From the NCBI GenBank assembly GCA_964036045.1, contig OZ038385.1, positions 44,133,722-44,197,721 on the forward strand: a stretch of 64,000 nucleotides of DNA. Direction: 5' to 3'. Of this stretch, positions 22,001-35,960 are shown in pieces (the stretch's first letter is position 1; the number at the start of each line of letters is the position of its first letter). The position numbers and the translations under genes were made by a program. This DNA is from Eutreptiella sp. 'Long Island Sound 2002' (Eukaryota > Euglenozoa > Euglenophyceae > Eutreptiales > Eutreptiaceae). A model generated the notes under the pieces. The model was not told the DNA's origin. It saw nothing but the letters and a program-made list of their open reading frames with translations, and did no database searches.

Positions 22001-25000
22001 TTTTCCCGTGACCGCGACCGCCGTCGGTTGGCCCGCAACCGCCGTCAGTTTCCCCGGGACCGCGACCGCCGTCGGTTAGCCCGCAACCGCCGTCAGTTTC
22101 CCCGGGACCGCGACCGCCGTCGGTTGGCCCGCAACCGCCGTCAGTTTCCCCGTGACCGCAACCGCCGTCGGTTGGCCGGCAACCGTCGTCAGTTTTCCCG
22201 TGACCGCGACCGCCGTCGGTTGGCCCGCAACCGCCGTCAGTTTCCCCGTGACCGCGACCGCCGTCGGTTGGCCCGCAACCGTCGTCAGTTTCCCCGTGAC
22301 CGCGACCGCCGTCGGTTGGCCCGCAACCGCCGTCATTTTCCCCGGGACCGCGACCGCCGTCGGTTGGCCCGCAACCGCCATCATTTTCCCCGGGACCGCA
22401 ACCGCCGTCGGTTGGCCCACAACCGCCGTCAGTTTCGCCGGGACCGCGACCGCCGTCGGTTGGCCCGGGACCGCGACCGCCGTCGGTGAGCCCGCAACCG
22501 CCGTCAGTTTCCCCGTGACCGCGACCGCCGTCGGTTGGCCCGCAACCGTTGTCATTTTCCCCGGGACCGCGACCGCCTTCGGTTGGCCCGCAACCGCCGT
22601 CAGTTTCCCCGTGACCGCAACCGCCGTCAGTTGGCCCGCAACCGCCGTCAGTTTCCCCGGGACCGCGACCGCCGTCGGTTGGCCCGCAACCGCCGTCAAT
22701 TTCCCCGTGACCGCGACCGCCGTCGGTTGGCCCGCAACCGCCGTCATTTTCCCCGTGACCGCGACCGCCGTCGGTTGGCCCGCAACCGCCGTCAGGTTCG
22801 CCGGGACCGCGACCGCCGTCGGTTGGCCCGCAACCGTCGTCAGTTTCCCCGTGACCGCAACCGCCGTCGGTTGGCCGGCAACCGTCGTCAGTATACCCGG
22901 GACCGCGACCGCCGTCGGTTGGCCCGCAACCGCCGTCAGTTTCCCCGGGACCGCGACCGCCGTCGGTTGGCCCGCAACCGTCGTCAGTTTCCCCGGGACC
23001 GCGACCGCTGTCGGTTGGCCCGCAACCGCCGTCAGTTTCCCCGGGACCGCGACCGCCGTCGGTTGGCCCGCAACCGCCGTCAGTTTCCCCGGGACCGCGA
23101 CCGCCGTCGGTTGGCCCGCAACCGTCGTCAGTTTTCCCGTGACCGCGACCGCCGTCGGTTGGCCCGCAACCGTCGTCAGTTTTCCCGTGACCGCGACCGC
23201 CGTCGGTTGGCCCGCAACCGCCGTCAGTTTCCCCGGGACCGCGACCGCCGTCGGTTGGCCCGCAACCGCCGTCAGTTTCCCCGTGACCGCGACCGCCGTC
23301 GGTTGGCCGGCAACCGTCGTCGGTTTTCCCGTGACCGCGACCGCCGTCGGTCGGCCCGCAACCGCCTTCAGTTTCCCCGGGACCGCGACCGCCGTCGGTT
23401 GGCCCGCAACCGCCGTCAGTTTCGCCGGGACCGCGACCGCCGTCGGTTGGCCCAGGACCGCGACCGCCGTCGGTTGGCCCGCAACCGCCGTCAGTTTCCC
23501 CGGGACCGCGACCGCCTTCGGTTGGCCCGCAACCGCCGTCATTTTCCGCGGGACCGCGACCGCCTTCCGTTGGCCCGCAACCGCCGTCAGTTTCCCCGTG
23601 ACCGCAACCGCCGTCGGTTGGCCCGGGACCGCGACCGCCGTCGGTTGGCCCGCAACCGCCGTCGGTTGGCCTGGGACCGCAACCGCCGTCGGTTGGCCCG
23701 CAACCGCCGTCAGTTTCCCCGGGACCGCAACCGCCGTCAATTTCACCGGGACCGCAACCGCCGTCGGTTGGCCCGGGACCGCGACCGCCGTCGGTTGGCC
23801 CGCAACCGCCGTCAGTTTCCCCGGGACCGCTACCGCCGTCGGTTGGCCCACAACCGCCGTCAGTTTCGCCAGCCCGCGACCGCCGTCGGTTGGCCCGGGA
23901 CCGCGACCGCCGTCGGTGAGCCCGCAACCGCCGTCAGTTGGCCCGCAACCGCCGTCAGTTTCGCCGGGACCGCAACCGCCGTCGGTTGGCCCGGGACCGC
24001 GACCGCCGTCGGTTGGCCCGCAACCGCCGTCATTTTCCCCGGGACCGCAACCGCCGTCGGTTGGCCCACAACCGCCGTCAGTTTCGCCAGCCCGCAACCG
24101 CCGTCGGTTGGCCCGGGACCGCGACCGCCGTCGGTGAGCCCGCAACCGCCGTCAGTTTCCCCGGGACCGCGACCGCTGTCGGTTGGCCCGCAACCGTCGT
24201 CATTTTCCCCGGGACCGCGACCGCCTTCGGTTGGCCCGCAACCGCCGTCAGTTTCCCCGTGACCGCAACCGCCGTCGGTTGGCCCGCAATCGCCGTCAGT
24301 TTCCCCGGGACCGCGACCGCCGTCGGTTGGCCCGCAACCGCCGTCAATTTCCCCGTGACCGCGACCGCCGTCGGTTGGCCCGCAACCGCCGTCAGTTTCC
24401 CCGGGACCGCGACCGCCGTCGGTTGGCCCGCAACCGCCGTCAGTTTCGCCGGGACCGCGACCGCCGTCGGTTGGCTCGCAACCGCCGTCAGTTTCCCCGT
24501 GACCGCAACCGCCGTCGGTTGGCCGGCAACCGCCGTCAGTATACCCGGGACCGCGAACGCCGTCGGTTGGCCCGCAACCGCCGTCAGTTTCCCCGGGACC
24601 GCGACCGCCGTCCGTTGGCCCGCAACCGTCGTCAGTTTCCCCGCCACCGCGACCGCCGTCGGTTGGCCCGCAACCGCCGTCAGTTTCCCCGGGACCGCGA
24701 CCGCCGTCGGTTGGCCCGCAACCGTCGTCAGCTTTCCCGTGACCGCGACCGCCGTCGGTTGGCCCGCAACCGCCGTCAGTTTCCCCGGGACCGCGACCGC
24801 CGTCGGTTGGCCCGCAACCGCCGTCAGTTTCCCCGGGACCGCGACCGCCGTCGGTTGGCCCGCAACCGCCGTCAGTTTCCCCGTGACCGCAACCGCCGTC
24901 GGTTGGCCGGCAACCGTCGTCAGTTTTCTCGTGACCGCGACCGCCGTCGGTTGGCCCGCAACCGCCGTCAGTTTCCCCGGGACCGCGACCCCCGTCGGTT

Positions 25001-28000
25001 GGCCCGCAACCGCCGTCAGTTTCCCCGTGACCGCGACCGCCGTCGGTTGGCCCGCAACCGTCGTCAGTTTCCCCGTGACCGCGACCGCCGTCGGTTGGCC
25101 CGCAACCGCCGTCATTTTCCCCGGGACCGCGACCGCCATCGGTTGGCCCGCAACCGCCATCATTTTCCACGGGACCGCAACCGCCGTCGGTTGGCCCACA
25201 ACCGCCGTCAGTTTCGCCGGGACCGCGACCGCCGTCGGTTGGCCCGGGACCGCGACCGCCGTCGGTGAGCCCGCAACCGCCGTCAGTTTCCCCGTGACCG
25301 CGACCGCCGTCGGTTGGCCCGCAACCGTTGTCATTTTCCCCGGGACCGCGACCGCCTTCGGTTGGCCCGCAACCGCCGTCAGTTTCCCCGTGACCGCAAC
25401 CGCCGTCAGTTGGCCCGCAACCGCCGTCAGTTTCCCCGGGACCGCGACCGCCGTCGGTTGGCCCGCAACCGTCGTCAGTTTTCCCGTGACCGCGACCGCC
25501 GTCGGTTGGCCCGCAACCGCCGTCAGTTTCCCCGGGACCGCGACCGCCGTCGGTTGGCCCGCAACCGTCGTCAGTTTTCCCGTGACCGCGACCGCCGTCG
25601 GTTGGCCCGCAACCGCCGTCAGTTTCCCCGGGACCGCGACCGCCGTCGGTTAGCCCGCAACCGCCGTCAGTTTCCCCGGGACCGCGACCGCCGTCGGTTG
25701 GCCCGCAACCGCCGTCAGTTTCCCCGTGACCGCAACCGCCGTCGGTTGGCCGGCAACCGTCGTCAGTTTTCCCGTGACCGCGACCGCCGTCGGTTGGCCC
25801 GCAACCGCCGTCAGTTTCCCCGTGACCGCGACCGCCGTCGGTTGGCCCGCAACCGTCGTCAGTTTCCCCGTGACCGCGACCGCCGTCGGTTGGCCCGCAA
25901 CCGCCGTCATTTTCCCCGGGACCGCGACCGCCGTCGGTTGGCCCGCAACCGCCATCATTTTCCCCGGGACCGCAACCGCCGTCGGTTGGCCCACAACCGC
26001 CGTCAGTTTCGCCGGGACCGCGACCGCCGTCGGTTGGCCCGGGACCGCGACCGCCGTCGGTGAGCCCGCAACCGCCGTCAGTTTCCCCGTGACCGCGACC
26101 GCCGTCGGTTGGCCCGCAACCGTTGTCATTTTCCCCGGGACCGCGACCGCCTTCGGTTGGCCCGCAACCGCCGTCAGTTTCCCCGTGACCGCAACCGCCG
26201 TCAGTTGGCCCGCAACCGCCGTCAGTTTCCCCGGGACCGCGACCGCCGTCGGTTGGCCCGCAACCGCCGTCAATTTCCCCGTGACCGCGACCGCCGTCGG
26301 TTGGCCCGCAACCGCCGTCATTTTCCCCGTGACCGCGACCGCCGTCGGTTGGCCCGCAACCGCCGTCAGGTTCGCCGGGACCGCGACCGCCGTCGGTTGG
26401 CCCGCAACCGTCGTCAGTTTCCCCGTGACCGCAACCGCCGTCGGTTGGCCGGCAACCGTCGTCAGTATACCCGGGACCGCGACCGCCGTCGGTTGGCCCG
26501 CAACCGCCGTCAGTTTCCCCGGGACCGCGACCGCCGTCGGTTGGCCCGCAACCGTCGTCAGTTTCCCCGGGACCGCGACCGCTGTCGGTTGGCCCGCAAC
26601 CGCCGTCAGTTTCCCCGGGACCGCGACCGCCGTCGGTTGGCCCGCAACCGCCGTCAGTTTCCCCGGGACCGCGACCGCCGTCGGTTGGCCCGCAACCGTC
26701 GTCAGTTTTCCCGTGACCGCGACCGCCGTCGGTTGGCCCGCAACCGTCGTCAGTTTTCCCGTGACCGCGACCGCCGTCGGTTGGCCCGCAACCGCCGTCA
26801 GTTTCCCCGGGACCGCGACCGCCGTCGGTTGGCCCGCAACCGCCGTCAGTTTCCCCGTGACCGCGACCGCCGTCGGTTGGCCGGCAACCGTCGTCGGTTT
26901 TCCCGTGACCGCGACCGCCGTCGGTCGGCCCGCAACCGCCTTCAGTTTCCCCGGGACCGCGACCGCCGTCGGTTGGCCCGCAACCGCCGTCAGTTTCGCC
27001 GGGACCGCGACCGCCGTCGGTTGGCCCAGGACCGCGACCGCCGTCGGTTGGCCCGCAACCGCCGTCAGTTTCCCCGGGACCGCGACCGCCTTCGGTTGGC
27101 CCGCAACCGCCGTCATTTTCCGCGGGACCGCGACCGCCTTCCGTTGGCCCGCAACCGCCGTCAGTTTCCCCGTGACCGCAACCGCCGTCGGTTGGCCCGG
27201 GACCGCGACCGCCGTCGGTTGGCCCGCAACCGCCGTCGGTTGGCCTGGGACCGCAACCGCCGTCGGTTGGCCCGCAACCGCCGTCAGTTTCCCCGGGACC
27301 GCAACCGCCGTCAATTTCACCGGGACCGCAACCGCCGTCGGTTGGCCCGGGACCGCGACCGCCGTCGGTTGGCCCGCAACCGCCGTCAGTTTCCCCGGGA
27401 CCGCTACCGCCGTCGGTTGGCCCACAACCGCCGTCAGTTTCGCCAGCCCGCGACCGCCGTCGGTTGGCCCGGGACCGCGACCGCCGTCGGTGAGCCCGCA
27501 ACCGCCGTCAGTTGGCCCGCAACCGCCGTCAGTTTCGCCGGGACCGCAACCGCCGTCGGTTGGCCCGGGACCGCGACCGCCGTCGGTTGGCCCGCAACCG
27601 CCGTCATTTTCCCCGGGACCGCAACCGCCGTCGGTTGGCCCACAACCGCCGTCAGTTTCGCCAGCCCGCAACCGCCGTCGGTTGGCCCGGGACCGCGACC
27701 GCCGTCGGTGAGCCCGCAACCGCCGTCAGTTTCCCCGGGACCGCGACCGCTGTCGGTTGGCCCGCAACCGTCGTCATTTTCCCCGGGACCGCGACCGCCT
27801 TCGGTTGGCCCGCAACCGCCGTCAGTTTCCCCGTGACCGCAACCGCCGTCGGTTGGCCCGCAATCGCCGTCAGTTTCCCCGGGACCGCGACCGCCGTCGG
27901 TTGGCCCGCAACCGCCGTCAATTTCCCCGTGACCGCGACCGCCGTCGGTTGGCCCGCAACCGCCGTCAGTTTCCCCGGGACCGCGACCGCCGTCGGTTGG

Positions 28001-28544
28001 CCCGCAACCGCCGTCAGTTTCGCCGGGACCGCGACCGCCGTCGGTTGGCTCGCAACCGCCGTCAGTTTCCCCGTGACCGCAACCGCCGTCGGTTGGCCGG
28101 CAACCGCCGTCAGTATACCCGGGACCGCGAACGCCGTCGGTTGGCCCGCAACCGCCGTCAGTTTCCCCGGGACCGCGACCGCCGTCCGTTGGCCCGCAAC
28201 CGTCGTCAGTTTCCCCGCCACCGCGACCGCCGTCGGTTGGCCCGCAACCGCCGTCAGTTTCCCCGGGACCGCGACCGCCGTCGGTTGGCCCGCAACCGTC
28301 GTCAGCTTTCCCGTGACCGCGACCGCCGTCGGTTGGCCCGCAACCGCCGTCAGTTTCCCCGGGACCGCGACCGCCGTCGGTTGGCCCGCAACCGCCGTCA
28401 GTTTCCCCGGGACCGCGACCGCCGTCGGTTGGCCCGCAACCGCCGTCAGTTTCCCCGTGACCGCAACCGCCGTCGGTTGGCCGGCAACCGTCGTCAGTTT
28501 TCTCGTGACCGCGACCGCCGTCGGTTGGCCCGCAACCGCCGTCA
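16054..28544 (+). repeat. Long duplicated segment, copy 2 (offset 16,053)
   Basis: This is the second copy of window positions 1-12,491. The 26-bp landmark pairs at 18,434, 21,186, 23,869 and 27,443 sit exactly 16,053 bp after those at 2,381, 5,133, 7,816 and 11,390. After 28,544 the sequence does not follow copy 1 but continues like the region after 8,917 (equivalently after about 3,482), so the right end is a switch between paralogous modules. Such identity over 12.5 kb in a satellite means either a very recent duplication or an assembly duplication. Confidence 0.85.
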
Positions 28545-30325
28545 GTTTCCCCGGGACCGCGACCCCCGTCGGTTGGCCCGCAACCGCCGTCAGTTTCCCC
28601 GTGACCGCGACCGCCGTCGGTTGGCCCGCAACCGTCGTCAGTTTCCCCGTGACCGCGACCGCCGTCGGTTGGCCCGCAACCGCCGTCATTTTCCCCGGGA
28701 CCGCGACCGCCATCGGTTGGCCCGCAACCGCCATCATTTTCCACGGGACCGCAACCGCCGTCGGTTGGCCCACAACCGCCGTCAGTTTCGCCGGGACCGC
28801 GACCGCCGTCGGTTGGCCCGGGACCGCGACCGCCGTCGGTGAGCCCGCAACCGCCGTCAGTTTCCCCGTGACCGCGACCGCCGTCGGTTGGCCCGCAACC
28901 GTTGTCATTTTCCCCGGGACCGCGACCGCCTTCGGTTGGCCCGCAACCGCCGTCAGTTTCCCCGTGACCGCAACCGCCGTCAGTTGGCCCGCAACCGCCG
29001 TCAGTTTCCCCGGGACCGCGACCGCCGTCAGTTGGCCCGCAACCGCCGTCAATTTCCCCGTGACCGCGACCGCCGTCGGTTGGCCCGCAACCGCCGTCAT
29101 TTTCCCCGTGACCGCGACCGCCGTCGGTTGGCCCGCAACCGCCGTCAGTTTCCCCGGGACCGCGACCGCCGTCGGTTGGCCCGCAACCGTCGTCAGTTTC
29201 CCCGTGACCGCAACCGCCGTCGGTTGGCCGGCAACCGTCGTCAGTATACCCGGGACCGCGACCGCCGTCGGTTGGCCCGCAACCGCCGTCAGTTTCCCCG
29301 GGACCGCGACCGCCGTCGGTTGGCCCGCAACCGTCGTCAGTTTCCCCGTGACCGCAACCGCCGTCGGTTGGCCGGCAACCGTCGTCAGTATACCCGGGAC
29401 CGCGACCGCCGTCGGTTGGCCCGCAACCGCCGTCAGTTTCCCCGGGACCGCGACCGCCGTCGGTTGGCCCGCAACCGTCGTCAGTTTCCCCGGGACCGCG
29501 ACCGCCGTCGGTTGGCCCGCAACCGTCGTCAGTTTTCCCGTGACCGCGACCGCCGTCGGTTGGCCCGCAACCGCCGTCAGTTTCCCCGGGACCGCGACCG
29601 CCGTCGGTTGGCCCGCAACCGCCGTCAGTTTCCCCGTGACCGCAACCGCCGTCGGTTGGCCGGCAACCGTCGTCAGTTTTCCCGTGACCGCGACCGCCGT
29701 CGGTTGGCCCGCAACCGCCGTCAGTTTCCCCGGGACCGCGACCGCCGTCGGTTGGCCCGCAACCGCCGTCATTTTCCGCGGGACCGCGACCGCCTTCCGT
29801 TGGCCCGCAACCGCCGTCAGTTTCCCCGTGACCGCAACCGCCGTCGGTTGGCCCGGGACCGCGACCGCCGTCGGTTGGCCCGCAACCGCCGTCGGTTGGC
29901 CCGGGACCGCAACCGCCGTCGGTTGGCCCGCAACCGCCGTCCGTTTCCCCATGACCGCAACCGCCGTCAATTTCACTGGGACCGCAACCGCCGTCGGTTG
30001 GCCCGGGACCGCGACCGCCGTCGGTTGGCCCGCAACCGCCGTCAGTTTCCCCGGGACCGCGACCGCCGTCGGTTGGCCCACAACCGCCGTCAGTTTCGCC
30101 AGCCCGCGACCGCCGTCGGTTGGCCCGGGACCGCGACCGCCGTCGGTGAGCCCGCAACCGCCGTCAGTTGGCCCGCAACCGCCGTCAGTTTCGCCGGGAC
30201 CGCAACCGCCGTCGGTTGGCCCGGGACCGCGACCGCCGTCGGTTGGCCCGCAACCGCCGTCAGTTTCCCCGGGACCGCGACCGCCGTCGGTTGGCCCACA
30301 ACCGCCGTCAGTTTCGCCAGCCCGC
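28545..30325 (+). repeat. Family I module with a 96-bp loss relative to its relatives
   Basis: The sequence follows the 2.4-5.4-kb module at offset 25,062, then changes to offset 24,966 after about 29,340. The 96-bp difference equals two dimers. The two GTATAC-bearing units at 29,244 and 29,388 are correspondingly closer (144 bp) than their relatives at 4,182 and 4,422 (240 bp). The module ends with the last family I pair before family II (30,099/30,317). Confidence 0.75.
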
Positions 30326-31114
30326 GACCGCCGTCGGTTGGCCCGGGACCGCGACCGCCGTCGGTGAGCCCACAACCGCCGTCAGTTTCCCCGGGACCGC
30401 GACCGCTGTCGGTTGGCCCGCAACCGTCGTCATTTTCCCCGGGACCGCGACCGCCTTCGGTTGGCCCGCAACCGCCGTCAGTTTCCCCGTGACCGCAACC
30501 GCCGTCGGTTGGCCCGCAATCGCCGTCAGTTTCCCCGGGACCGCGACCGCCGTCGGTTGGCCCGCAACCGCCGTCAATTTCCCCGTGACCGCGACCGCCG
30601 TCGGTTGGCCCGCAACCGCCGTCAGTTTCCCCGGGACCGCGACCGCCGTCGGTTGGCCCGCAACCGCCGTCAGTTTCGCCGGGACCGCGACCGCCGTCGG
30701 TTGGCCCGCAACCGCCGTCAGTTTCCCCGTGACCGCAACCGCCGTCGGTTGGCCGGCAACCGTCGTCAGTATACCCGGGACCGCGACCGCCGTCGGTTGG
30801 CCCGCAACCGCCGTCAGTTTCCCCGGGACCGCGACCGCCGTCGGTTGGCCCGCAACCGCCGTCAGTTTCCCCGGGACCGCGACCGCCGTCGGTTGGCCCG
30901 CAACCGTCGTCAGTTTTCCCGTGACCGCGACCGCCGTCGGTTGGCCCGCAACCGCCGTCAGTTTCCCCGGGACCGCGACCGCCGTCGGTTAGCCCGCAAC
31001 CGCCGTCAGTTTCCCCGGGACCGCGACCGCCGTCGGTTGGCCCGCAACCGCCGTCAGTTTCCCCGTGACCGCAACCGCCGTCGGTTGGCCGGCAACCGTC
31101 GTCAGTTTTCCCGT

Positions 31115-32272
31115 GACCGCGACCGCCGTCGGTTGGCCCGCAACCGCCGTCAGTTTCCCCGTGACCGCGACCGCCGTCGGTTGGCCCGCAACCGTCGTCA
31201 GTTTCCCCGTGACCGCGACCGCCGTCGGTTGGCCCGCAACCGCCGTCATTTTCCCCGGGACCGCGACCGCCGTCGGTTGGCCCGCAACCGCCATCATTTT
31301 CCCCGGGACCGCAACCGCCGTCGGTTGGCCCACAACCGCCGTCAGTTTCGCCGGGACCGCGACCGCCGTCGGTTGGCCCGGGACCGCGACCGCCGTCGGT
31401 GAGCCCGCAACCGCCGTCAGTTTCCCCGTGACCGCGACCGCCGTCGGTTGGCCCGCAACCGTTGTCATTTTCCCCGGGACCGCGACCGCCTTCGGTTGGC
31501 CCGCAACCGCCGTCAGTTTCCCCGTGACCGCAACCGCCGTCAGTTGGCCCGCAACCGCCGTCAGTTTCCCCGGGACCGCGACCGCCGTCGGTTGGCCCGC
31601 AACCGCCGTCAATTTCCCCGTGACCGCGACCGCCGTCGGTTGGCCCGCAACCGCCGTCATTTTCCCCGTGACCGCGACCGCCGTCGGTTGGCCCGCAACC
31701 GCCGTCAGGTTCGCCGGGACCGCGACCGCCGTCGGTTGGCCCGCAACCGTCGTCAGTTTCCCCGTGACCGCAACCGCCGTCGGTTGGCCGGCAACCGTCG
31801 TCAGTATACCCGGGACCGCGACCGCCGTCGGTTGGCCCGCAACCGCCGTCAGTTTCCCCGGGACCGCGACCGCCGTCGGTTGGCCCGCAACCGTCGTCAG
31901 TTTCCCCGGGACCGCGACCGCCGTCGGTTGGCCCGCAACCGCCGTCAGTTTCCCCGGGACCGCGACCGCCGTCGGTTGGCCCGCAACCGTCGTCAGTTTT
32001 CCCGTGACCGCGACCGCCGTCGGTTGGCCCGCAACCGTCGTCAGTTTTCCCGTGACCGCGACCGCCGTCGGTTGGCCCGCAACCGCCGTCAGTTTCCCCG
32101 GGACCGCGACCGCCGTCGGTTGGCCGGCAACCGTCGTCAGTTTTCCCGTGACCGCGACCGCCGTCGATTGGCCCGCAACCGCCGTCAGTTTCCCCGGGAC
32201 CGCAACCGCCGTCGGTTGGCCCGCAACCGCCGTCAGTTTCGCCGGGACCGCGACCGCCGTCGGTTGGCCCGG
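31115..32272 (+). repeat. 1,158-bp tandem duplication, left copy
   Basis: This is the left copy of a head-to-tail duplication. The first 48 bp after its right end (32,273-32,320) match both the start of this copy and the expected continuation. Homologous single-copy versions lie at about 45,836-47,041 and 49.4-50.5 kb, so the doubled state is probably derived. It includes the GTATAC unit at 31,804 and the GTCGATTGG variant near 32,165. Confidence 0.8.
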
Positions 32273-33430
32273 GACCGCGACCGCCGTCGGTTGGCCCGCA
32301 ACCGCCGTCAGTTTCCCCGTGACCGCGACCGCCGTCGGTTGGCCCGCAACCGTCGTCAGTTTCCCCGTGACCGCGACCGCCGTCGGTTGGCCCGCAACCG
32401 CCGTCATTTTCCCCGGGACCGCGACCGCCGTCGGTTGGCCCGCAACCGCCATCATTTTCCCCGGGACCGCAACCGCCGTCGGTTGGCCCACAACCGCCGT
32501 CAGTTTCGCCGGGACCGCGACCGCCGTCGGTTGGCCCGGGACCGCGACCGCCGTCGGTGAGCCCGCAACCGCCGTCAGTTTCCCCGTGACCGCGACCGCC
32601 GTCGGTTGGCCCGCAACCGTTGTCATTTTCCCCGGGACCGCGACCGCCTTCGGTTGGCCCGCAACCGCCGTCAGTTTCCCCGTGACCGCAACCGCCGTCA
32701 GTTGGCCCGCAACCGCCGTCAGTTTCCCCGGGACCGCGACCGCCGTCGGTTGGCCCGCAACCGCCGTCAATTTCCCCGTGACCGCGACCGCCGTCGGTTG
32801 GCCCGCAACCGCCGTCATTTTCCCCGTGACCGCGACCGCCGTCGGTTGGCCCGCAACCGCCGTCAGGTTCGCCGGGACCGCGACCGCCGTCGGTTGGCCC
32901 GCAACCGTCGTCAGTTTCCCCGTGACCGCAACCGCCGTCGGTTGGCCGGCAACCGTCGTCAGTATACCCGGGACCGCGACCGCCGTCGGTTGGCCCGCAA
33001 CCGCCGTCAGTTTCCCCGGGACCGCGACCGCCGTCGGTTGGCCCGCAACCGTCGTCAGTTTCCCCGGGACCGCGACCGCCGTCGGTTGGCCCGCAACCGC
33101 CGTCAGTTTCCCCGGGACCGCGACCGCCGTCGGTTGGCCCGCAACCGTCGTCAGTTTTCCCGTGACCGCGACCGCCGTCGGTTGGCCCGCAACCGTCGTC
33201 AGTTTTCCCGTGACCGCGACCGCCGTCGGTTGGCCCGCAACCGCCGTCAGTTTCCCCGGGACCGCGACCGCCGTCGGTTGGCCGGCAACCGTCGTCAGTT
33301 TTCCCGTGACCGCGACCGCCGTCGATTGGCCCGCAACCGCCGTCAGTTTCCCCGGGACCGCAACCGCCGTCGGTTGGCCCGCAACCGCCGTCAGTTTCGC
33401 CGGGACCGCGACCGCCGTCGGTTGGCCCGG
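32273..33430 (+). repeat. 1,158-bp tandem duplication, right copy
   Basis: This copy repeats 31,115-32,272 with all visible private variants, including GTCAGGTTCGCC near 32,865 and GTCGATTGG near 33,323. The sequence diverges from the left-copy pattern after about 33,478, where GGGACTGCGACC appears instead of GTGACCGCGACC. 1,158 is 24 x 48 + 6, consistent with one hybrid 54-bp step inside. Confidence 0.8.
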
Positions 33431-35960
33431 GACCGCGACCGCCGTCGGTTGGCCCGCAACCGCCGTCAGTTTCCCCGGGACTGCGACCGCCGTCGGTTGG
33501 CCCGCAACAGCCGTCATTTTCCGCGGGACCGCGACCGCCTTCCGTTGGCCCGCAACCGCCGTCAGTTTCCCCGTGACCGCATCCGCCGTCGGTTGGCCCG
33601 GGACCGCGACCGCCGTCGGTTGGCCCGCAACCGCCGTCGGTTGGCCCGGGACCGCGACCGCCGTCGGTTGGCCCGCAACCGCCGTCAGTTTCCCCGGGAC
33701 CGCAACCGTTGTCAATTTCACCGGGACCGCAACCGCCGTCGGTTGGCCCGGGACCGCGACCGCCGTCGGTTGGCCCGCAACCGCCGTCAGTTTCCCCGGG
33801 ACCGCAACCGCCGTCAGTTGGCCCACAACCGCCGTCAGTTTCGCCGGGACCGCAACTGCCGTCGGTTGGCCCGGGACCGCGACCGCCGTCGGTTGGCCCG
33901 CAACCGCCGTCATTTTCCCCGGGACCGCAACCGCCGTCGGTTGGCCCACAACCGCCGTCAGTTTCGCCGGGACCGCGACCGCCGTCGGTTGGCCCGGGAC
34001 CGCGACCGCCGTCGGTGAGCCCGCAACCGCCGTCAGTTTCCCCGGGACCGCGACCGCCGTCGGTTGGCCCGCAACCGTCGTCATTTTCCCCGGGACCGCG
34101 ACCGCCTTCGGTTGGCCCGCAACCGCCGTCAGTTTCCCCGTGACCGCAACCGCCGTCGGTTGGCCCGCAATCGCCGTCAGTTTCCCCGGGACCGCGACCG
34201 CCGTCGGTTGGCCCGCAACCGCCGTCAATTTCCCCGTGACCGCGACCGCCGTCGGTTGGCCCGCAACCGCCGTCATTTTCCCCGTGACCGCGACCGCCGT
34301 CGGTTGGCCCGCAACCGCCGTCAGTTTCGCCGGGACCACGACCGCCGTCGGTTGGCCCGCAACCGCCGTCAGTTTCCCCGTGACCGCAACCGCCGTCGGT
34401 TGGCCGGCAACCGTCGTCAGTTTCCCCGGGACCGCGACCGCCGTCGGTTGGCCCGCAACCGCCGTCAGTTTCCCCGTGACCGCGACCGCCGTCGGTTGGC
34501 CTCCAACCGTCGTCAGTTTCCCCGGGACCGCGACCGCCGTCGGTTGGCCCGCAACCGCCGTCAGTTTCCCCGGGACCGCGACCGCCGTCGGTTGGCCCGC
34601 AACCGTCGTCAGTTTTCCCGTGACCGCGACCGCCGTCGGTTGCCCCGCAACCGCCGTCAGTTTCCCCGGGACCGCGACCGCCGTCGGTTGGCCCGCAACC
34701 GCCGTCAGTTTCCCCGGGACCGCGACCGCCGTCGGTTGGCCCGCAACCGCCGTCAGTTTCCCCGGGACCGCAACCGCCGTCGGTTGGCCGGCAACCGTCG
34801 TCAGTTTTCCCGTGACCGCGACCGCCGTCGGTTGGCCCGCAACCGCCGTCAGTTGCCCCGGGACCGCGACCGCCGTCGGTTGGCCCGCAACCGTCGTCAG
34901 TTTCCCCGGGACCGCGACCGCCGTCAGTTTCCCCGGGACCGCGACCGCCGTCGGTTGGCCCGCAACCGTCGTCAGTTTTCCCGTGACCGCGACCGCCGTC
35001 GGTTGGCCCGCAACCGCCGTCAGTTTCCCCGGGACCGCGACCGCCGTCGGTTGGCCCGCAACCGCCGTCAGTTTCCCCGGGACCGCGACCGCCGTCGGTT
35101 GGCCCGCAACCGCCGTCAGTTTCCCCGTGACCGCAACCGCCGTCGGTTGGCCGGCAACTGTCGTCAGTTTTCCCGTGACCGCGACCGCCGTCGGTTGGCC
35201 CGCAACCGTCGTTAGTTTCCCCGGGACCGCGACCGCCGTCGGTTGGCCCGCAACCGTCGTCAGTTTCCCCGTGACCGCGACCGCCGTCGGTTGGCCCGCA
35301 ACCGCCGTCAATTTCCCCGTGACCGCGACCGCCGTCGGTTGGCCCGCAACCGCCGTCATTTTCCCCGGGACCGCAACCGCCGTTGGTTGGCCCACAACCG
35401 CCGTCAGTTTTCCCGTGACCGCGACCGCCGTCGGTTGGCCCGGGACGGCGACCGCCGTCGGTGAGCCCGCAACCGCCGTCAGTTTCCCCGTGACCGCGAC
35501 CGCCGTCGGTTGGCCCGCAACCGTCGTCATTTTCCCCGGGACCGCGACCGCCTTCGGTTGGCCCGCAACCGCCGTCAGTTTCCCCGTGACCGCAACCGCC
35601 GTCGGTTGGCCCGCAATCGCCGTCAGTTTCCCCGGGACCACGACCGCCGTCGGTTGGCCCGCAACCGCCGTCAATTTCCCCGTGACCGCGACCGCCGTCG
35701 GTTGGCCCGCAACCGCCGTCAATTTCCCCGTGACCGCAACCGCCGTCGGTTGGCCGGCAACCGTCGTCAGTATACCCGGGACCGCGACCGCCGTCGGTTG
35801 GCCCGCAACCGCCGTCAGTTTCCCCGGGACCGCGACCGCCGTCGGTTGGCCCGCAACCGTCGTCAGTTTCCCCGGGACCGCGACCGCCGTCGGTTGGCCC
35901 GCAACCGCCGTCAGTTTCCCCGGGACCGCGACCGCCGTCGGTTGGCCCGCAACCGTCGTC

